From contig NC_133658.1 in NCBI RefSeq assembly GCF_037893015.1, forward strand, positions 880,927,043-880,991,042: DNA of 64,000 bases, in the 5' to 3' direction. Shown piece after piece: positions 57,761 to 64,000 of the stretch. This stretch comes from Macrotis lagotis (lineage: Eukaryota; Chordata; Mammalia; Peramelemorphia; Peramelidae). Under the pieces are notes generated by a model. It was not told the DNA's origin. It saw nothing but the letters and a program-made list of their open reading frames with translations, and made no database searches. The position numbers were made by a program, and so were the translations under genes. Positions within the stretch are counted from its first letter, which is position 1, and each line of letters starts with the position of its first letter.

Positions 57761-58957
57761 TTTTTAAATCCTCTGTTTGGCTTGTAAAAACTTCATAACT
57801 TACTCTTTCCACCATCTTTCCCCTTCCTTCCTAGAACAAACTCTACGATCCAGTAACATTGGCCTCCTCCCAGATCATCACAGCACAAAGACCACTAGAT
57901 TTAGTCAAAAAGACTGGGTTCAAATCTTGTATATATTCTTATGAAGCTTGTATAATCCCATTAGAATATAAGCTTCTTGAAGTCAGGGGTGGTTTCAATT
58001 TTATCTTTGTGTCTCCAGCATTGTCCCTGCCATACCAAGATGTTGGGGGTCCACTTGATTACCACTTCATTATCTTGGGCAAATCTTCTTTCAGTCCCAG
58101 TTTTCTTAGTTCTAAATAAGAGTATTGAATTGGCTAATCTCTAATTGATCTAACTGATTTAGTTGATTTCCCTTATAACTGAAATTTTATTAGCTTAAAG
58201 AACAGAATTCTTAAGGGGAGGTAAAAATTAAAGAACAGTGAATGGGTTTGAGTGCCATCTTGTGGCTATCCAGGATGGCACAACTAATCAGACCAGCAAA
58301 ATTAACTCAGTGGAAAGATTGGGGTATCATTTAAGGTGCAGAGCTAGAAAGGACCGTAGAGGTCATCTAGTCTAATATCATCATCTGATCACTGGTCAAT
58401 GAAACCTTCACTGAATTGATAATGGCCTTGCCCCTCAGACTTTGCATAGTATTTTCTTTTGAATGTGAATCTGGAAATATTACAGATTTATCAGATCACA
58501 AAATTAGATCTAAGATCCAGAATGATCTTTGTTGGCCATAGGGTTGTAGATGTAGACATAGAAAGGATCAAAGAAGTCACCTAATCTAACCCTCTCTCAT
58601 TTTACAGATGAGAAGTTGGCTTGCCTAAGGTCACACAGGTAGCAGATGAGAGGACTAGGATTTGAACCCAGGTCCTCTGATTCCAAACTCAATGCTCTTT
58701 CCCAGAATATACCAGGCTGCCTCTTTTTAAAGATTGCTGGAAGATAAGCTCCATGAAATCAGGGGCAAAAAGTCAAGGATCAAGGCTAAGTCACTGTTCT
58801 GTGACACTGGTCCATCCCTGAAAACAAGTGTTAAACTAGATTACCTAGGATATTCCTTTGAAGTTTAAATCTATTGTGGCAAGAGAATTTCTGACTCAGA
58901 CCTCTTGATGTCACTGTGGTAAGAGAAAGACTATGATGGGAAAGACTCAGGCTTCTC

Positions 58958-59409
58958 CCTGGAGGGATCTGCATGAACTGATGCTGAGTGAGATGAGCAG
59001 AACCAGAACATTGTACACCCTAACAGCAATATGGGGGGTGATGATCAACCTTGATGGACTCACTCATTTCATCAGTGCAACAATCAGAGACAATTTGGGG
59101 CTGTCTGCAATGGAGAATACCATCTGTATCCAGAGAAAGAACTGTGGAGTTTGAACAAAGTCCAAGGACTATTTCCTTTAATTTAGAAAAAAAGCCTGAT
59201 ATCTTATTGTCTAATCTTGTAATCTCTTATACTTTATGTGTCTTCCTTAAGGATATGATTTCTCTTTCATCACACTCAATTTGGATCAATGCATAACATG
59301 GAAACAATGTAAAGATTGGCAAATTGCCTTCCATGGGGGGTAGGGGGAGAGAAATAAGATTTCAGGAAAAATTGTAAAACTCAAAATAAATAAAATCTTT
59401 AATGGAAAA
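58958..59409 (+). mobile_element. short L1 3' end with 17-bp duplication
   Basis: Contains ctgcatgaactgatgctg and the L1 3' UTR through aaaataaataaaatc. It is flanked by aaagactcaggcttctc at 58941-58957 and 59410-59426. Confidence 0.9.
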
Positions 59410-59426
59410 AAAGACTCAGGCTTCTC

Positions 59427-59810
59427 ATGATAAGATAGGTGACATCTACTTCGAGCTTCCAGACCAGTTCTTGGAAGTCAAGAAAGGTCACAACCATCTA
59501 CAAAATCAAGACTGGGAAAGAAACCACAAATCTGACCAGCTTTCAGATATCTGTAAATTTCCCCCCCTTCCATTCTGAAACCCTTATCTTTCCCTCTTAT
59601 TTTCTGTAAAATTCCACTTTTATAGGTTGTCTATGTATTCACATTCTATATAAGTTGCTAAAATTTAACGTTTTTGAGCTCTCTGGTTTTTCATTCAGAT
59701 GAGCCTGCACTCTAAGCCTAAATAAAATCTGTAACTATCTCTGTATATTGAACTGCTGACAGGCAGCAGTGACTAATCACTGGATCTCCAAATAATCTTT
59801 ATCACACTTG
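59427..59810 (+). repeat. possible old LTR
   Basis: A TATA-like ctatataagttg, then gagctctctggtttttcattc and cctaaataaaatctg lie in promoter/poly(A)-like spacing, ending near ctttatcaca. No coding part is attached. Weak evidence. Confidence 0.35.
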
Positions 59811-60119
59811 TAATGTTGAATTTAGTTAGGAACACCTATATCTCATAAAACAGTTACGAGAATCAGATGAGATCACATATATAAAATTTGAAATTCTTTT
59901 GGTCCTGTTTCTGGAGCTCAAAATTGCACCATGTGTCACCTTGGAGTTTCCCTCAACATTTTGACCTCCTCATCCTTCAACACCCTCGTATGACAATAAC
60001 TTGGTGACCCTGGAATATTCCTTGGTATGATATGTTCTGCCTTTTCAAATAGGTGAAACATCCATTTTGTGAAGAGGCCTCAGCTTTCCCTCTTGACTTC
60101 AGGTCCTTTTTCCTGACTT

Positions 60120-60310
60120 TCTCTGGTCTTCATAATCATGCCTCCTACCCAATGTTTTTCAGTTCTCTTTTTTTTTTATGTGTTGTCTTCCACCATTAGG
60201 ATGTGAGGCTCCCTGAGGGCAGAAGTCAATTTCTTTTTACTTGTTATTAGTATTCCCAGACCTTTATCACAATGCCTGAACATCAAAAGTGTTTAACAGG
60301 ATAATTGTCT
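60120..60310 (+). repeat. L2 LINE 3' tail
   Basis: Contains ttaggatgtgaggctccctg and gggcagaagtcaatttctttt, typical of L2 ends. Confidence 0.65.
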
Positions 60311-60593
60311 TCAAGAATTTTCACATGAGAAAGGGACTCAACTTCTGCCTGTCTTTGATGGTCAGAATTGGAATAGTAGGTAGGAGCTGTGCCAAAGACT
60401 TCCTAATAGGATGGACTGCCAGTTGATGGAGGAATGAACATAAACAAAATAGAACATTATTGCCCACAAGATAGAATGAATATGAAGAATTCAGTGGGCT
60501 GCCTTATTATTCGACTCATTCTCCCTGTGAATCCCCAGGCCAAATCATACTTCCTTCTGAACCATTCGCCTATAGGTGTCTTTCTTCATGGGG

Positions 60594-60900
60594 CAGCTAG
60601 ATGTTGCAATGGGTAGAGCACCAGACCTGAAATCAAGAGGACTTGAACTCAAATCCAACCGCAGAAATTTACTATCTGTGTGATCTTGGACAAGTCACTT
60701 AATACTGATTGTGTCATATCCAGGGTCATCTCCAGTCATCCTGATTCATATCTGGCCACTGGACCCAGATGGCTCTAGAGGAGAAAGTATGGCTGGTGCC
60801 TTATCACAGCATTCCCTCACTCAAATCCAATTCATGTGCTTGTCATGGCATCACCTCCCTGATGTCATGGTCTTCTTCGAGAACCAAGGACAAACATGAT
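60594..60900 (+). repeat. RTE-tailed SINE, near full length
   Basis: tRNA-like head (gatgttgcaatgggtagagc, ttgaactcaaatccaacc), body (tctccagtcatcctg, ggccactggacccagatgg) and an RTE-like 3' end (gatgtcatggtcttcttcg, aaccaaggacaaac), matching the RTE LINE end at 6143-6190. Confidence 0.85.
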
Positions 60901-61264
60901 CTTTATGAGAATGTAATCTCCTAGAGGGCAGGAACTGGATTTGCTTTTGTTTTTGAGTTTCTGGCACTCAGCACAGTAATTGATATGTTTTAAGAGCTTA
61001 ATAAATGTTTTTTCTTCATTTCATGCAGGGGAAAAATTGTACAACTGATGTAGGAGAATAATATGCTTATAACCATATAAAAGGAAAGAACAACAAACCA
61101 AAATGGAACATCATGTAATTATAATAATTAAGAATTTTGACCCTGGAGAAAAGTTGAGAAAAGGAATGCATCTTCTTCCATTCTGTGCAGAGACAGAAGA
61201 AGGGAAGGGAATAAACATTTATACAGTTACTACTGCATTTTAGGCCCTGGATTAAGCACCTTAC

Positions 61265-61622
61265 AAATACAGGAAGGAAGGAAGGAAGGAAGGAAGGAAG
61301 GAAGGAAGGAAGGAAGGAAGGAAGGAAGAGAGGAAGGAATAAAAGGAAGAAAGAGGGAAAAGAGGGAAATGGGAGGGAAGGGAGGGAGGGAGGAGGGAGG
61401 GAGGGAAAGAGGAAGAAATGAAGGGAGGGAAGAAAGAAATACAGAAGAGAGAAAAAAGGGAATGGATGAAGGAAGAAAAGAAGGGAGGGAGGGAGGAAAG
61501 GAGAAGGAAAAAAGGAAGGAGGAAAGAAGGAAAGAAGGAAGGAAAGAAGCAAAGAAGGATGGAAGGAAAGAAGGAAGAAAGGGGGGAGGAAAGGATGAAG
61601 GAAATAAGGGAAGAGGGAAGGA
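61265..61622. repeat. (GGAA)n / polypurine tract
   Basis: About 360 bp of A/G-only sequence beginning with about sixteen GGAA units (61270-61327). All frames in it are simple-sequence artefacts. Confidence 0.95.
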
Positions 61623-61792
61623 AGCATTTATTAAATGCCTAATATGTGTCCTGAGCACTCTGCCCTGAGTCTTCTCCAGTCTTTCAACCAATTCTTACAT
61701 GGTTGAATTCAAGATAATTTACTATTCTGATTGTTCTGCTCTGAATCTTCTAGAGCTTATATACATATCCTCTTTAAAATATGATGTCAAGG

Positions 61793-61947
61793 GGTGGCTA
61801 GGTGGCGTAGTGGATAAAGCACCAGCCCTGGAGTCAGGAGTACCTGGGTTCAAATCCGGTCTCAGACACTTAATAATTACTTAGCTTGTGTGGCCTTGGG
61901 CAAGCCACTTAACCCCCTTTCCTTGCAAGAACTAAAAAAAAAAAAAA
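61793..61947 (+). repeat. marsupial tRNA-derived SINE
   Basis: Well-preserved forward copy: ggctaggtggcgtagtgga, gttcaaatccggtctc, tggccttgggcaagccac, A tail. Flanked by aatatgatgtca at 61779 and 61947. Confidence 0.95.
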
Positions 61948-61969
61948 TATGATGTCAGACCTCAGCAGA

Positions 61970-62400
61970 GAACAGCAGAACTACAAAGTCCATTATTTAT
62001 CTTACATACTTCTCTTAAGGCACCTTAAGATTACATTAACATTCTCAGTTGTCATATCACTTGGTAGATCCATATGGAGCTTACAAGCCAAGAAAACTCA
62101 AATCGTGTTTAATTAACATCAGTTTTGTAGGTATGCCTCAACTGATCCTATACCTAGAAATTTCTTTTTTGAACCCATATAATGGAATTTTCATTTCTGC
62201 CTATCAAATTTTATTTTATTAGTTAGATCTGAAGTTTAACCTGTCAAGATGCATTTTGGATCTGTCATTTACTATGTTAACCTCTCAGTGTTTTTCCCAG
62301 ATCTCTGGCATCTGCAAATCTGATAAGCATGTTATCTAGTCATTTTTGGCGGGGGCAGAGGAGATTTATATTTGTGATCAATGCATTAAGTTTTGATCAG
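61970..62400 (+). repeat. L3/CR1-type LINE fragment
   Basis: Contains cctgtcaagatgcattttgg, gatctctggcatctgcaaat and tgataagcatgttatctagt. It continues at about 62750-62850 (ggagacctccttctacttt) after a microsatellite. Confidence 0.75.
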
Positions 62401-62488
62401 GGTGAAGGGAGGGTGGGGTAAAAGTGTAAAATTCAAAACCTAACCAAAAAATGATAGAACCTACTATAGAATATAATTGGAAAACAGA

Positions 62489-62598
<110 letters not shown>

Positions 62599-62899
62599 CA
62601 GGGCACTGAGTAGTTAAGCAATTTTCCCAGAGTCACAGAGCCAGAATGGATCAGAGATGGAACCAACTTTTCCTAATACTTAGGCCAGTATTCTCTCCAT
62701 GGCTGTGTGCTTAACATGAATGAAAACGGTAAACAGTCCAAGCTCACTCTTGGCTCTTTGGAGTGGTCCCTTTGGAGACCTCCTTCTACTTTGATATCAT
62801 CATTCATGAAGTTCTGAGCCATTGTTTAAGGGACAGCTCTTCATCTTGTCCCTAAGAATGAAAGAACTCTATCAAAGACTTATTCAGCAAGTTGAGGAA

Positions 62900-63340
62900 G
62901 GAAACAAGAAGCTCATACTCTAATATGGTGCCCAAATCCTTGGTCAAGTTGTCTTCCTTTTGTCTTTTTTTCCAGTCAAGAAACTAGCATAAACCACATT
63001 TTAGGATGATTGTCTTAGCAGTTATCTTGTGTTTTCCAGGTTTCTGGAGTACCTAACCTTCACATTTGTGGCCTACTTTTCATTCAATGGATTGCTGCTG
63101 GCACATATTTGCTGACCCAGGTACTGTCTCAGGCATTGGAGAAATACAGACAAAAGCAGTCCCTGTCCTCAAAATACTTTCACTCTGCTGGTTCCTAGAA
63201 CCTCTGGTTAGAATAAGGTCTGTTCTAACAATTTTCCCACTGTACCTTACCCCACATACTTATAGCAATAATATAGTAACATATTATATATAGTAACTGT
63301 ATGTTATAGACAGTTATATATGTTATAGATAGTAATAAAA
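62900..63340. other. unassigned sequence
   Basis: No recognised repeat apart from AT-rich runs at 63260-63335. Short frame 63066-63293 without a domain. Confidence 0.35.
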
Positions 63341-63349
63341 GGAAATACT

Positions 63350-64000
63350 TCCTTCAAAACTCAGCTCAAGTACCGTCTCCTACAGGTAGTCTTCCCTCAT
63401 GCCCCTACATATTAGCATTCTTTTCCCAGTTTCTCATATGAATAGCAATTTACATTTCCATAATTTCACAGATTTAGGACTTAGCGATCTAAAGGACTAT
63501 AGAAAGTCACCTTATCCAAATCTCTCATTTTAAGAGACAAGGAAACTGAAATCTAAAATCAAGCAGCAAGTTTTCTGAGCTCTGGTCCCATATCCAAACT
63601 TGCCTAGGAGCCATTCCAACCAAACTTCATGTCCCAGAGCTGTTTCAAACTCAGTATCTCTAAAATAACCTATCATTTCTCTCCCAAACCTTCCCCTCTT
63701 CCATATTTCCTCAGTACTATTGAGGGCACCATCATCCTTCTACCAAAGGTCATAACATCAGTATCATCCTTGATGTCTCTCTGTCTTTCTGTCTGTCTTT
63801 GTTTCTCTGTCTTTGTTTCTCTTTCCCCTATCCAATCAGTTGTCAAATCTTGTCATTTCTCTTATACAAACATGACCTTGATTGAAGTTTTAATCACCTT
63901 TTATCTAGACTACCGAAATGCCTCTTGATCTACCCACCTCAACCCCTCCCCTCCTTTTCCTAATCTATGCTCAACACAGCTGTCTAAGTGATTTTTCTAA
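63350..64000 (+). repeat. L2 LINE pieces with a MIR between
   Basis: L2 tail-like text at 63355-63420 (caagtaccgtctcctacagg), a reverse MIR at 63470-63560, then L2 coding-region text (tcatccttgatgtctctctg, ccaatcagttgtcaaatc, tctagactaccgaaatgcc) running off the window. Confidence 0.75.

Noticed and set aside
61067..61691. Frames of 153 and 186 codons on the minus strand
   Set aside because: Products of the GGAA/TTCC tract; no domain.

Overview
The window is nuclear DNA from a marsupial. This rests on the repeats: dozens of tRNA-derived SINEs with the marsupial signature (A-box-like head, a B box reading gttcaaatccgg, tail ending in ttgcaa), many MIR/CORE-SINEs, L2 and L3/CR1 LINEs, marsupial-type L1s, and an RTE-clade LINE whose 3' end is shared by a SINE family. 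I cannot tell the genus from sequence alone. There are no operons, tRNAs, rRNAs or CRISPR arrays.

The one host gene I can assemble is TNFRSF8 (CD30), on the minus strand. Seven coding exons join with matching phases and GT/AG borders: 56126-56033 and 55178-55018 (last cysteine-rich domain and stalk), 49547-49443 (transmembrane), 48845-48795, 29603-29578 (a 26-nt microexon), 27580-27379 and 24049-23811 (tail with TRAF-binding motifs, stop and start of the 3' UTR). Earlier exons (signal peptide, first cysteine-rich domains) were not found and probably lie beyond the right edge. From 1 to about 22.5 kb the window is flank downstream of the gene. The human downstream neighbour TNFRSF1B was looked for there and not recognised.

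The introns are filled with nested insertions. The 18.9-kb intron between the 48.8-kb and 29.6-kb exons holds an L2 interrupted by a 3'-truncated L1, which itself carries a hAT MITE. It also holds a full-length L1 (39211-47926, with target-site duplications) interrupted by a nearly full-length retrocopy of GATM (glycine amidinotransferase). That retrocopy has its own 12-bp duplications, a 5' UTR, a poly(A) signal and a 437-codon open frame. An 8-bp tandem duplication near its 3' end replaces the last residues, and two substrate-contact residues are changed, so it is best read as a young processed pseudogene or doubtful retrogene. The next intron upstream, between the transmembrane and stalk exons, carries a 0.9-kb pyrimidine tract about 140 bp from the transmembrane exon, L1 3' fragments (one with a possible 3' transduction), and an internally deleted pogo-like DNA transposon with a residual 110-codon ORF.

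The left flank (1-22.5 kb) is almost wholly SINE, MIR, L2, CR1, RTE and L1 debris. Two notable items are a dispersed repeat seen twice (11.4 and 30.5 kb), whose translation resembles the cold-shock domain of Y-box proteins, and an AT-rich stretch at 10.55-10.96 kb with no recognised repeat. I see no clear evidence of a wholly new biological system. The most informative loci are the GATM retrocopy, the TNFR2-like final domain of this CD30, and the purine/pyrimidine tract beside its transmembrane exon.
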